Of a DNA stretch of 44,158 bases, positions 32,912 through 39,861 are shown piece after piece; position 1 is the first letter of the stretch; each line of letters opens with the position of its first letter. Origin of the DNA: a virus; the IMG/VR virus record IMGVR_UViG_3300002835_000358, positions 1-44,158 of that record; one strand, given 5' to 3'. Under the pieces are notes generated by a model that was not told the origin of the DNA, ran no database searches, and saw only the letters and a program-made list of their open reading frames with translations. The translations under genes were made by a program, and so were the position numbers.

Positions 32912-33280
32912 CTAGAAATCCTCCTCCTCGTCCTCGTCGTCGAATCCCATTTCGATTTCGACTTTGACGATGCGACCGTCGTCGTTGTATGTCGCGTAGA
33001 CTGGATAGACGCCGTCTCCGTATCCGCTGGAGAATGCGACGGCTAGCCCGTGCATCATCGATCCTGCCGAATCCTCGCCGAGAGTTACGGCGCAGGCGCC
33101 GTTATAGTTCAGCGGTACTTCGGCTGGGCTTCCTGCCTGGATCTTGTCGATCTCCTCCTGGTCGTAGTCGACCTCGAAGTCACTCTTGATGTAGCATGGA
33201 TCGACGATCATCAGCTGGCCGCTATCGACTCCGACTGAGCCGATTCGAACGCGCGTGTTTCGTGGTCCGTCTTTTGACAT
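32912..33280 (-). CDS. DUF4241-like protein
   Basis: 122 aa; AGGAGGACAG precedes the ATG. Residues 12-32 (IGSVGVDSGQLMIVDPCYI) and 80-105 (AFSSGYGDGVYPVYATYNDDGRIVKVEIEM) match the DUF4241 pattern (VDSGQL.I.DPCY, GDG.YPVY). The C-terminus is strongly acidic (DDEDEEEDF). Function of the family is unknown. Single-gene class A unit. Confidence 0.7.
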   Translation of the reverse strand: MSKDGPRNTRVRIGSVGVDSGQLMIVDPCYIKSDFEVDYDQEEIDKIQAGSPAEVPLNYNGACAVTLGEDSAGSMMHGLAVAFSSGYGDGVYPVYATYNDDGRIVKVEIEMGFDDEDEEEDF

Positions 33281-33340
33281 CTTCTGTCCTCCTAATACTA
33301 CGGTTTCGTCGCCGAGGACCGCCCCCGGTTCGACGATTCT

Positions 33341-33403
33341 AAAATACTACAGATGGAAACCGTTGTCAACCCTTTTCTAAAAACGTCTCACCTGGCGCAA
33401 CAG
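33341..33403 (-). promoter_or_regulatory. class A promoter, copy 2
   Basis: TATTTT (33341-33346), 17-bp spacer, TTGACA (33364-33369), 14-bp gap, element at 33384-33403 (last base G). Leader begins GTCGAACCGGGG and closes with CGAC. Confidence 0.82.
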
Positions 33404-33464
33404 GCTATTCCGGCAAATCGGACTAGGCTGAGATCCGGAAAACGCTAGGGGCCCCGCTGAAAGC

Positions 33465-33611
33465 CTAGGGTCCCCGCCCAGATTCGCGTTCTACTGCGCG
33501 CGCTATAAGCAGATCGCGTTCTACGGCGCGCTCTGTAAGCAGATCCTTCGCTATCTCCTGGTAGGCGCGAAGCTCCTGTCGCTTTTCTTCGCATTTGCGT
33601 GCAATTCGCAT
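33465..33611 (-). CDS. possible small helical protein, 48 aa
   Basis: ATG 33611 without a strong ribosome site, overlapping the preceding gene by 61 nt. Charged helical sequence with an internal duplication (LLTERAVERDLLIARAVERE) caused by a 30-bp tandem DNA repeat near 33485-33545. Likely coupled, last gene of its unit. Confidence 0.4.
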   Translation of the reverse strand: MRIARKCEEKRQELRAYQEIAKDLLTERAVERDLLIARAVERESGRGP

Positions 33612-33739
33612 AGGGCTACTCTGGCCTTGATGAAGCGACCGCCTTGGAATGGCGTCAGGATCGTGACGCGGCGCTCGGCGGGGACGCCGCAGAAGCGTCC
33701 TCCGCCGGGTTGCCAGTCGACGATTGCTCGGCAGCTCAA
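33551..33739 (-). CDS. possible small Cys protein, 62 aa
   Basis: TTG start at 33739 in a TTGA overlap with the upstream stop, by analogy with the ATGA overlaps elsewhere. Sequence has LSCRAIVDWQPGGGRFCG and VALCELHANA, giving three Cys and one His that could bind zinc. The longer open frame reading further upstream is not used because it lies over the preceding gene. Confidence 0.45.
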   Translation of the reverse strand: MSCRAIVDWQPGGGRFCGVPAERRVTILTPFQGGRFIKARVALCELHANAKKSDRSFAPTRR

Positions 33740-33960
33740 CGCTGTCCCGGGAACTTGTTGTGGAGCCCGAAGCCCGTGAGGGCTGCGTGGACATCGTATC
33801 CTGAGAAGTGGGCGTCGATCTGAATCCACGCCTCATACTCGCCGCACTTTCGGCAGACCTTTGTCTGGTTGTCGAAGCGCGAGAGCGCCGCCGCCCAGGT
33901 CGAGTGCTCCTCGTCGCATCCCGGGCAGTCGAACTTCTTTGGCTTAGCCTCTACTGTCAT
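33736..33960 (-). CDS. zinc-ribbon protein, 74 aa
   Basis: Two C-x2-C pairs (CPGC near residue 12 and CRKC near residue 36) form a likely zinc ribbon; the rest (AWIQIDAHFSGYDVHAALTGF) is a small helical end. ATGA overlap with the upstream gene. Function unknown. Confidence 0.65.
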   Translation of the reverse strand: MTVEAKPKKFDCPGCDEEHSTWAAALSRFDNQTKVCRKCGEYEAWIQIDAHFSGYDVHAALTGFGLHNKFPGQR

Positions 33961-34238
33961 TTACCCTCCTTGATCGCCTGAGCGACCTTCAGCGCGATTG
34001 TCGTGAAGTCCTGTGCTGCGGCGAGCTCGACTGGGAATCCAGCAGTCGCCTCTGATGCGGAGTGGTAGCCGCTATCGCTGCCGAGCGTCCATAGCGTTCC
34101 GCCGAAGTTTCCGTCGGTGTCCCGCTGGAGCGCGACCCACTGGATCGGGTTGATGTCGACTCTGGTCCAGCCTTGGTCGTTGAGCTCCGTGATGTGTCGA
34201 TTCTGCTCGTCGATCATCTGCTCTTTCATCGTGCTCAT
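33957..34238 (-). CDS. protein of unknown function, 93 aa
   Basis: ATG 34238 with GGAGGAGAG. Contains NDQGWTRVDINPIQWVALQRDTDGNFGG and a helical end (AAAQDFTTIALKVAQAIKEGK), a small alpha/beta domain. First gene of a four-gene class A unit (34238 to 33465). Confidence 0.65.
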   Translation of the reverse strand: MSTMKEQMIDEQNRHITELNDQGWTRVDINPIQWVALQRDTDGNFGGTLWTLGSDSGYHSASEATAGFPVELAAAQDFTTIALKVAQAIKEGK

Positions 34239-34284
34239 TTCTCTCCTCCTATCCTGTCGGGGATTGTCCCCGTTCGACTATTCT

Positions 34285-34347
34285 AAAATACCATCCGCTT
34301 TCACCTTTGTCAACCCCTTTGTCAAAATGTCTCACCTGGCGCAACAG
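34285..34347 (-). promoter_or_regulatory. class A promoter, copy 3
   Basis: TATTTT (34285-34290), 17-bp spacer, TTGACA (34308-34313), 14-bp gap, element 34328-34347. Leader hairpin CGGGG-ACAAT-CCCCG after GTCGAA. Confidence 0.85.
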
Positions 34348-34393
34348 CAGCTCCCGGTCTGCATAGACGCGAGAGCCGCCGTTCCTCCAATCG

Positions 34394-34756
34394 CTAATAG
34401 ATGTAGGCTTGGTCGTATGCGATGTCAGCGTATGTCTGGTCGCATTCGTCGCAAGATTCGCAGCCGTGTCCGCGCGTGTCCTCCCAGTCGCTGTTGGCGC
34501 GGCATGCTGGCTTCATCTCGTCGCATCCCGCGCACTTTGAGAGCCAGGTGTCCTCGACGACGACGGCGATGAGCTGCTGGAGCGTGTCCTTTGAGAGCGT
34601 GACGAAGTGGCCTTTGTCGCAGTCGATCGGGAGGTCGAGGCAGGCGGTCCTGCGAAGAATGTCCGCGCAGAAGTCGCGAGCATCGGCGCTCGATGTCTTG
34701 TCTGTGTAGATCTCTCGGATTCGGTCGATCGAATGGTGGCTGAGTTTGATCTTCAT
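34394..34756 (-). CDS. Cys-rich putative zinc protein, 120 aa
   Basis: ATG 34756 with GAGAGGAGAGGACAA. N-terminal helical part (SHHSIDRIREIYTDKTSSADARDF), then CAGC, CRAN, CESCDEC clusters consistent with one or two zinc sites, and a Tyr-rich C-terminus. Second gene of the unit with 34771-34941. Function unknown. Confidence 0.65.
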   Translation of the reverse strand: MKIKLSHHSIDRIREIYTDKTSSADARDFCADILRRTACLDLPIDCDKGHFVTLSKDTLQQLIAVVVEDTWLSKCAGCDEMKPACRANSDWEDTRGHGCESCDECDQTYADIAYDQAYIY

Positions 34757-34770
34757 TTGTCCTCTCCTCT

Positions 34771-34941
34771 CTACTTCTTCAGTGCCTTGCGAAGAGCCGT
34801 CTGGCTCAGTCGCTCGTCGAGCATCCAGATCGTGCCGCCTTCCGCTGCCATCTCGAGCAGGTTCTGGCGCACTTTCCAGACCGAGTGCTTCTTCGCTGCC
34901 TCGCGAGCCTCGGTGCGCTGCTGCTTCTTGCTCTTGCTCAT
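34771..34941 (-). CDS. MSKSKKQ-type basic mini-protein, copy 2
   Basis: 56 aa, paralogue of 32010-32174 (MSKSKKQQRTEAREAAKKHSVWKVRQ). ATG 34941 has GGAGGACAG upstream. Promoter class, 5' hairpin and ribosome site are also shared with the other copy, so gene and control region probably duplicated together. Confidence 0.7.
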   Translation of the reverse strand: MSKSKKQQRTEAREAAKKHSVWKVRQNLLEMAAEGGTIWMLDERLSQTALRKALKK

Positions 34942-34986
34942 TGCGCTGTCCTCCATTCTCCTGAGGGGAACTTCCCCTCTATAGAT

Positions 34987-35052
34987 ACCATACCTGATTT
35001 CTCAACCGTTGTCAACCCTTTTTCGCAAAATAGATGATTACATTTTCTTAAC
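34987..35052 (-). promoter_or_regulatory. class B promoter (GTTAAG element, 21-bp gap)
   Basis: TATGGT (34987-34992), 17-bp spacer, TTGACA (35010-35015), 21-bp gap, element 35037-35052 (GTTAAGAAAATGTAAT on the minus strand). Transcript starts AGAGGGGAAGTTCCCCTC. Confidence 0.78.
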
Positions 35053-35072
35053 ATTTCGCGATCTCCTGGGAA

Positions 35073-35099
35073 GAGAGCGGGCTGTTTGGCCGCGCTCTC
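35073..35099 (-). terminator. hairpin after 35111 gene
   Basis: GAGAGCG/CGCTCTC stem extended by GGC/GCC past a bulge, 12 nt after the stop codon of the 35111 gene. T-poor downstream, so efficiency is uncertain. Confidence 0.5.
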
Positions 35100-35110
35100 C
35101 TCCCGGGTCC

Positions 35111-35353
35111 TCAGGCGAGCCCTTGGTCGACGAGGTCGTTGTGTGCCGCCTCATCTGCGGTGTACTCGGCTTCTGCTTTCGCGCCGAAGTCGATAGCCTT
35201 CTTGAAGGCGTTCTTGAACTGTGGCTCGAGGTTCATCGCCGCTGCGAGTCGAGCCATCTGGAGCCAGGTGAGTGCGATCGATGCGTTCTCCTCCGATGCC
35301 TCGTTCTCCTTGTACTCTTTGAGCACCGATTCGAGATTGTCCATGTAGCTCAT
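35111..35353 (-). CDS. acidic helical protein, 80 aa
   Basis: ATG 35353 with AAAGGAGGC. Predicted all-helical and Glu/Ala-rich (DNLESVLKEYKENEASEENASIALTWLQMARLAAAMN..., FGAKAEAEYTADEAAHNDL). Single-gene class A unit. No family recognised. Confidence 0.65.
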   Translation of the reverse strand: MSYMDNLESVLKEYKENEASEENASIALTWLQMARLAAAMNLEPQFKNAFKKAIDFGAKAEAEYTADEAAHNDLVDQGLA

Positions 35354-35410
35354 CGCGTGCCTCCTTTGTCTGTGTCGCGGGTTGCTCACTGCTTCCCGTT
35401 CGACTCTTCT

Positions 35411-35473
35411 ACCATACCTAATATCTCGACCGCTGTCAACCCCTAGAGCAAAATGTCTCACCTGGCGCAACAG
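35411..35473 (-). promoter_or_regulatory. class A promoter, copy 4
   Basis: TATGGT (35411-35416), 17-bp spacer, TTGACA (35434-35439), 14-bp gap, element 35454-35473. Leader GTCGAACGGG pairs with CCCGCGAC. Confidence 0.85.
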
Positions 35474-35698
35474 GTTGTATGGCGACTAGGCTGCGCTTCC
35501 GGCAAATCTTCCGGCAAAAGAAAGGGCCGCCGCCGAAAGCGAGTCTGGACTCTCGCGATCGACGACGGCTTGATGGCGCTCGAGGGAGGTACTCTCGAGC
35601 TGTAGCTAATGCGACGAGCATATATATGTAGCCCCAAACAAAATCCGCGGCAGCCCAAAACTCGCGTCAGACCAAAACTCTCCTCCCGGCAAACCGCT
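35474..35698. other. gene-free structured stretch
   Basis: No convincing gene. Minus strand shows a TATATATA block near 35612-35620, a perfect 7-bp stem GCTCGAG/CTCGAGC (35578-35600), a GAGTC/GACTC repeat near 35541-35552 and a T-rich stretch near 35515-35522. Could be a small RNA. The plus strand 35640-35697 is A/C-rich. Confidence 0.4.
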
Positions 35699-36319
35699 TT
35701 AGGCGATTACCTCAATCTCGTCCTCCATACCCTTTTCTGAGAGGAACGACCTAAGGGATTCTACGGCATTCTCGTTGACATACTTGGCGTCTCCGACGAA
35801 TCCCCAGCATGAGTCGACGGTCTCCCACTTTTCCGTCTGGCATGACTCGCAGAACTGTCGCTCCTCTACGACATACCCGTAGACGTTCCCAGCGAAGATG
35901 TTGGAAATCGTCTCGACTTCACTGCGCATCTGCTGAAGAGCCTGCTGCTCCGTATCCTGGGTCAGCTCGCCGTACTGCTTGACGATGTCCTCCTTGAGAA
36001 CGCCGACGAAGCCGCAGCATCCGCTGTCCCATGGATCGTTGAATGAGTTCAGACTGATGCGAACTCCGCTGTGGTCAAGCATATAAAGAGGCGCGAAGAA
36101 TGCGAATGGCTCCCTGTCGAAGTCATTCGTATCGTCGCTCTCGTCAAATGTAGGCTTGATGTCCTGCGGGCAACCGCGATCAGCCGCGCCGTCGGTGACT
36201 ACGAACTTTGTGATTCGCTCTGGGAGATGATCGTCAATCGTCAGAAACGAATCATCATCCTGATAGACCTTTGCCGTAATCTTGCCCTCTACCTGTGCTG
36301 CTGTCCAAAGTGCTTCCAT
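35699..36319 (-). CDS. phage protein of HSG...PWDSG family, unknown function
   Basis: 206 aa; GGAGGTAGATT precedes the ATG. The core YMLDHSGVRISLNSFNDPWDSGCCGFVGVLKEDI (residues about 79-112) matches a phage family with YxHSGxxxS...PWDSGxxG; the family is widespread but uncharacterised. A CESC pair and a VEERQFCESC...DSCWGF C-terminal half follow. Single-gene class A unit whose leader has a long hairpin. Confidence 0.7.
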   Translation of the reverse strand: MEALWTAAQVEGKITAKVYQDDDSFLTIDDHLPERITKFVVTDGAADRGCPQDIKPTFDESDDTNDFDREPFAFFAPLYMLDHSGVRISLNSFNDPWDSGCCGFVGVLKEDIVKQYGELTQDTEQQALQQMRSEVETISNIFAGNVYGYVVEERQFCESCQTEKWETVDSCWGFVGDAKYVNENAVESLRSFLSEKGMEDEIEVIA

Positions 36320-36338
36320 AATCTACCTCCTTCTCTAA

Positions 36339-36377
36339 ATCGGTAGGGACCCTGAAAAGCCCAGGGACCCTACCGAT
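36339..36377 (-). promoter_or_regulatory. 5' leader hairpin of 35699 gene
   Basis: Ten-bp stem (ATCGGTAGGG/CCCTACCGAT), one mismatch, five further pairs and a 7-nt loop, immediately after the -10 box. The predicted transcript starts within it as AGGG. Confidence 0.6.
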
Positions 36378-36430
36378 ACACTACTAAATCTGCTGACCCG
36401 TGTCAACAGCCGTCTCACCTGACGCAACAG
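36378..36430 (-). promoter_or_regulatory. class A promoter with 4-bp gap, copy 5
   Basis: TAGTGT (36378-36383), 17-bp spacer, TTGACA (36401-36406), only 4 bp to the element CTGTTGCGTCAGGTGAGACG (36411-36430). The element is one helical turn closer than in the other nine copies. The upstream gene is translated through element and -35 box. Confidence 0.75.
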
Positions 36431-36896
36431 GAGACTTTCGTCCGCGGTTGCTCCTGCGCGGAACGCCATACTTCCGAAGCAGGTTGTTCAGGTAGTTTGA
36501 CTTGACGCCGACCGACGAAGCGATGGCATCGAGCCTCTCGCCCGAGAGATACCGCTGCTTGATCGCCTCCATCGGGAGGTCATTGAATTTGCTGCGGCGA
36601 ATCAACGGTGTCCCGCATCTCTGAAGGATTCCGTAGACTGTTGATGTCGAGCACCCTACGACCTTGGAGACCTCGTAGACTGAGAGCACTCGATTGTACT
36701 CCCGGACAACTCGATCGTAATCCAGCTTCGCTGCCCTAGAGCCGCCGCGACTCCTGCGTTCGACTCCCGCCGCAATCAGGATCGAGTGGACACGCTGACG
36801 AGAAATCCCGTAGAGCTTGCCGATCTCCTCCATAGTCTCGCCCTGGGCGTAGCGCTCCGCAATAATCGCGTTGCGCCACGACCTAGCGGGGCTCAC
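36384..36896 (-). CDS. triple helix-turn-helix DNA-binding protein
   Basis: 170 aa, GTG start in a GTGA overlap. Three HTH segments: residues about 14-44 (ERYAQGETMEEIGKLYGISRQRVHSILIAAGV), 64-96 (VLSVYEVSKVVGCSTSTVYGILQRCGT) and 112-145 (YLSGERLDAIASSVGVKSNYLNNLLRKYGV), joined by basic linkers. No enzyme domain follows. Its last residues (VASGETAVDTGQQI) are encoded by the class A element and promoter of the next unit. A multi-HTH reader is a good candidate for binding the conserved promoter elements. Confidence 0.7.
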   Translation of the reverse strand: MSPARSWRNAIIAERYAQGETMEEIGKLYGISRQRVHSILIAAGVERRSRGGSRAAKLDYDRVVREYNRVLSVYEVSKVVGCSTSTVYGILQRCGTPLIRRSKFNDLPMEAIKQRYLSGERLDAIASSVGVKSNYLNNLLRKYGVPRRSNRGRKSPVASGETAVDTGQQI

Positions 36897-37234
36897 TGGA
36901 TACGAAACATCTGCTCAATACCGTCGAGCATCTGCTTCGCTTCCATGTCTGTGATTTCCTCGATGTCAGCGTATTTCTCATAGCCGTTGATCTCTGCGAG
37001 CTTACCTTTGAGGGCTGGTGCAGGATTCTCGGTCTGATCGAACATCTCCGGGGTCATGGTCATGAAGAGCGGGGTGACGGAATATCCGCCAATCTCGCGC
37101 TCCTCTACCTTTGCGATGACCCAGTTTGGCTCGCCGCGATAAACGCAAGAGATAAGCGAGATGCTCTCGTCTCCTCCTGCTACATCGCGGAACGCTTCCT
37201 TTACCTCTGCTGGGATAGGCTTAATCTCGCTCAT
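36893..37234 (-). CDS. protein of unknown function, 113 aa
   Basis: ATG 37234 (MSEIKPIPAEVKEAF) with GGAGGTAG and TAATG coupling to the radC-like gene. A mixed alpha/beta protein (SISLISCVYRGEPNWVIAKVEE, VTPLFMTMTPEMFDQTENP) with a helical C-terminus. Middle gene of a three-gene unit radC-like/36893/triple-HTH. Confidence 0.65.
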   Translation of the reverse strand: MSEIKPIPAEVKEAFRDVAGGDESISLISCVYRGEPNWVIAKVEEREIGGYSVTPLFMTMTPEMFDQTENPAPALKGKLAEINGYEKYADIEEITDMEAKQMLDGIEQMFRIQ

Positions 37235-37698
37235 TATTCTACCTCCGTCCATACTTCGCTGTTGTGCTGGCGGATAGAGTAGTACTTCTCCTCTGATGAT
37301 CCGCCGTATACGAGGTGATCGAGGAACTCAATGTCGAGAAGCCTCGAAGCCTTGATAATCTCCCGAGTGAGTTGCATGTCCTGCTCAGAAGGCTCGTTGT
37401 CTCCGCTTGGGTGATTGTGGAGAACGACGAGACCGACGCCGCCGATGTTGACAGCGAGTCGGAACAGGTCAGCGATTCGCACGCTTGTGCCTGTCGCCGT
37501 GCCCTGATAAATCTTCTCGTAGCCGATGAGACCGTTCCGACCATCGACGACTACAGCGAATAGCTGCTCCTTGTCGACATCGAGAATGGACTCTAGTGCC
37601 TCTACCGCCATCTTCGGCGACTCGATGCGCTTCGGCTTGCCCTCGTCTACTCGCTTCCTTGAGATCTCGTACTCGAAGAACTGATAACTGTCTGCCAT
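37234..37698 (-). CDS. radC: RadC-like JAB-domain protein
   Basis: 154 aa. JAMM metal site HNHPSGDNEPSEQD (His94, His96, Asp107) after VVLHNHPSG, with upstream NIGGVGLVV and downstream LLDIEFLDHLVYG, typical of RadC/MPN proteins. Lacks the N-terminal HhH part of cellular RadC. Such phage and plasmid proteins often sit with anti-defence genes; the activity is not established. GGAGGTAG precedes the ATG. Confidence 0.85.
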   Translation of the reverse strand: MADSYQFFEYEISRKRVDEGKPKRIESPKMAVEALESILDVDKEQLFAVVVDGRNGLIGYEKIYQGTATGTSVRIADLFRLAVNIGGVGLVVLHNHPSGDNEPSEQDMQLTREIIKASRLLDIEFLDHLVYGGSSEEKYYSIRQHNSEVWTEVE

Positions 37699-37741
37699 GT
37701 TCTACCTCCTTGCTAATGAGGGGAACTTCCCCTCTACTATG

Positions 37742-37804
37742 ACATTACTAAACTAGGCTGCCGTTGTCAACAGCCCGGTGAAACTGTCTCACCTGACGCA
37801 ACAG
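37742..37804 (-). promoter_or_regulatory. class A promoter, copy 6
   Basis: TAATGT (37742-37747), 17-bp spacer, TTGACA (37765-37770), 14-bp gap, element 37785-37804. Transcript starts AGAGGGGAAGTTCCCCTC. Confidence 0.85.
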
Positions 37805-38126
37805 CCTCTGCGTTCGACTCCGAGACCGCGTAATCGACATAGTGCCGCGCAATCTCATACCAGTCGATTCTCGCAAGAGCACCGCCTAATAGGTCATCGA
37901 ACAATCCGCTGGCTTTGACTGTCTGCTCGTAGTCGCTGTCAATGGCTGCCTCAATCTGCTTGCTGAGGTTGTAGGTCGCATCATCACGATCTCCGTCAGC
38001 ATCTTCAAGGGCCTCTCTTGCCATCCGATCTACCTCGTCTGCTCCTCCCGCATAGCCGTCGTTGGCAATCCAGAGATTCGCAAGCCAGGTCTCACGATTC
38101 GACCATCCGTTGTATCCGTCGCTCAT
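37767..38126 (-). CDS. NGWSNRETW-family phage protein
   Basis: 119 aa. The N-terminal YNGWSNRETWLANLWIAND is the signature of a widespread family of phage and plasmid proteins (sometimes linked to antirestriction). The rest is helical and acidic (VDRMAREALEDADGDRDDATYNL). The C-terminus EAVASGETVSPGC is encoded by the class A element of the next unit, and the stop overlaps its -35 box. ATG 38126 follows the upstream stop closely. Confidence 0.75.
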   Translation of the reverse strand: MSDGYNGWSNRETWLANLWIANDGYAGGADEVDRMAREALEDADGDRDDATYNLSKQIEAAIDSDYEQTVKASGLFDDLLGGALARIDWYEIARHYVDYAVSESNAEAVASGETVSPGC

Positions 38127-38128
38127 GA

Positions 38129-38563
38129 TCAATCCCACCAGAGGAAGAGCGATGCGCCCTTCTGGTCTTGGTCAATCTCGAACGACTTCTCGTCGGCTGT
38201 GTCGACCTTGCCGAGAAGGTTGAGGATCGCAGCGAGTGGCGCGTAATCGATGTAGCAGCCCTCGACCGTCAGGCGACGATCTGAGCGACCCATCGGCAGG
38301 ATGTAGCCGTGCATCGTGTATTCCGTGATGCCGCAATCCGCGAGCTGCTGCTGAAGCCACTTTGTGCCCTCGAAGTCGTTCCATGGCTCGTCGTCGACGA
38401 AGCCAGGGGCGATCGCGCGGATGGCGTCGAGATCACTTGGCGTCAGTTCAGCGAAGTGCCTGATGCCATGCTCCCATCCCTCCTCGCGAGGGAAGTGCAG
38501 CCTGTCAACGATGGCGTTGTGCTGTTCCTCAGTAATCTCCCGATTGGTTTCCATGATGCTCAT
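38129..38563 (-). CDS. protein of unknown function, 144 aa
   Basis: ATG 38563 with AGGAGGACA. A mixed fold with HNAIVDRLHFPREEGWEHGIRHFAELTP, EGCYIDYAPLAAILNLLGKV and a Trp-rich end (LFLWWD). First gene of a two-gene class A unit with the NGWSNRETW gene. No family recognised. Confidence 0.65.
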   Translation of the reverse strand: MSIMETNREITEEQHNAIVDRLHFPREEGWEHGIRHFAELTPSDLDAIRAIAPGFVDDEPWNDFEGTKWLQQQLADCGITEYTMHGYILPMGRSDRRLTVEGCYIDYAPLAAILNLLGKVDTADEKSFEIDQDQKGASLFLWWD

Positions 38564-38607
38564 GTCTTGTCCTCCTATCTACTGAGGGGCACTTCCCCTC
38601 TACTGCG

Positions 38608-38670
38608 ACATTACTACCTATGATCGACGATGTCAACAGCCCGGTGAAACTGTCTCACCTGGCGCAACAG
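38608..38670 (-). promoter_or_regulatory. class A promoter, copy 7
   Basis: TAATGT (38608-38613), 17-bp spacer, TTGACA (38631-38636), 14-bp gap, element 38651-38670. Transcript starts AGAGGGGAAGTGCCCCTC. Confidence 0.85.
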
Positions 38671-38893
38671 CGTTCGACTGAGTTGCGACCCCTGCCGTTG
38701 ACTAGACGGCAGGGTAGTGTCGCTGCCTTTTCGCGGCTTGACGCTTATCCCCTTGCGGAGGCAGCCTCGGGCTTTCGCTTGACTGCTGCTGCTGGCCTCG
38801 CCCCGGTCAGGGAGCTACGCCGACAGTCCTTATCGTCACGGGCGGTTATTCGTCCGCCAACTAGCCAGCCTTTACGCGCTGGCACGGATTTAA
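38671..38893 (-). other. structured gene-free stretch / ncRNA candidate
   Basis: Lies after the stop of the 38894 gene. Minus strand can form GCCAGC/GCTGGC, GGCGG/CCGCC, and a long-range GCTGCC/GGCAGC pairing, and ends with the strong hairpin at 38690-38714. One GTG-initiated frame of 46 codons exists without a ribosome site. Looks more like RNA than protein. Confidence 0.4.
38690..38714 (-). terminator. 9-bp hairpin ending the 38894 unit
   Basis: Perfect stem CCCTGCCGT/ACGGCAGGG with a 7-nt loop, 20 nt before the class A element. No U-tract. Confidence 0.55.
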
Positions 38894-39721
38894 TCAGCCG
38901 CCCCAGCCAGAGTCTGGGAAGAGCATCATCGCTACTGCTTGGAACTCGAGACCGCCTTGAACATCTACCTCCTGCTGTAGCAGACCCAGCGACGCGCCGC
39001 GGTCATCGTAATCCCAGAGCGAAGGATGCGTCTCATCTCCCTGCTCGTTGTACCAGACGGTTCTATCGTATGAGCGCTCTTCGCCGTCGAAGCCTGTTGT
39101 CTTCTCCGTGGTGGTCTCCTTGCGGACTGCCCCGGACAACTTGGTAAGCAGGATGACTTGGTCATCATCGAGTACATTGAATACCTTGCGACCAGCGAAC
39201 TCCATGCCGCACTCGACATAATCGTGGGTAATCTGGCAGTCAACAAACTGCTCAGCAAGTGCCACGACTACAGGCTCGGCTGGAGCCCATGCGGTCTCGA
39301 AGTGGATGATGGTCATGGCGTCAGAGTGGTCAACGTACGCCTCAGAAGCGTTCCACTTGGTTCCCCAGTGGGCGACATTCCAGTTGTACCAGTTGTTCGG
39401 AGAGTACTGGACGCCGATGGCATCATGCTCCGGGCAGTAGTCGGCGGTCCCGCTAATGGTAGTGCCGATGGTCCCGTTATCTGTTGCCTTCTTAACGACT
39501 TCCTTGCCGTTGATGCGCCATGCGTTGTCAATGTACTCCGATGTGCAGCCGCAGGTGAACGCCGTGTTCGACGAAGTGGCTGAATAGGTCGGAGTCTCTG
39601 GCATAGGGATTACCTTGGCGAAGTCAAAGTCGGTGTCCTCGCCCTTGACCTGCGCAACGATGCGGTCTCGGGATTCCTTGGGTCCGATAACTGTTAGTTT
39701 GTTGACGCACCAGTTTGGCAT
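38894..39721 (-). CDS. DUF1281 / Api92-like ferredoxin-fold protein
   Basis: 275 aa. MPNWCVNKLTVIG at the start, FDFAKVIPMPETP near residue 33, and NWYNWNVAHWGTKWNASEA near residue 110 match the DUF1281/Api92-like family of plasmids and phages. Function unknown. The family begins MPNWC, so I use ATG 39721 rather than 39724; GGAGGTAG is upstream. Single-gene class A unit with a long structured leader and a gene-free tail. Confidence 0.8.
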   Translation of the reverse strand: MPNWCVNKLTVIGPKESRDRIVAQVKGEDTDFDFAKVIPMPETPTYSATSSNTAFTCGCTSEYIDNAWRINGKEVVKKATDNGTIGTTISGTADYCPEHDAIGVQYSPNNWYNWNVAHWGTKWNASEAYVDHSDAMTIIHFETAWAPAEPVVVALAEQFVDCQITHDYVECGMEFAGRKVFNVLDDDQVILLTKLSGAVRKETTTEKTTGFDGEERSYDRTVWYNEQGDETHPSLWDYDDRGASLGLLQQEVDVQGGLEFQAVAMMLFPDSGWGG

Positions 39722-39724
39722 CAT

Positions 39725-39798
39725 CTACCTCCTTGTCCTACTTGAGGTGGCGCCTCCCCGCCGCGAAGCGGGGAGGGCTTATCCAAACCTCTACTGTT
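39725..39798 (-). promoter_or_regulatory. long structured 5' leader of DUF1281-like gene
   Basis: After the -10 box the leader forms GAGGT/ACCTC enclosing CCTCCCCGC/GCGGGGAGG with a TTCG-containing loop. Longer than the simple hairpins of other units. Confidence 0.5.
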
Positions 39799-39861
39799 AA
39801 CTTACTGCCTCTTCCTACCGTTGTCAACAGGCGAGCACAAATGTCTCACCTGGCGCAACAA
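39799..39861 (-). promoter_or_regulatory. class A promoter, copy 8
   Basis: TAAGTT (39799-39804), 17-bp spacer, TTGACA (39822-39827), 14-bp gap, element 39842-39861 (first base T instead of C on the minus strand). It abuts the stop of the upstream gene. Confidence 0.83.

Noticed and set aside
35436-35621. 61-aa minus-strand open frame through the class A element
   Set aside because: No ribosome site, Arg/Ser-rich low-quality sequence, and it would end inside the next promoter with no conserved motif.
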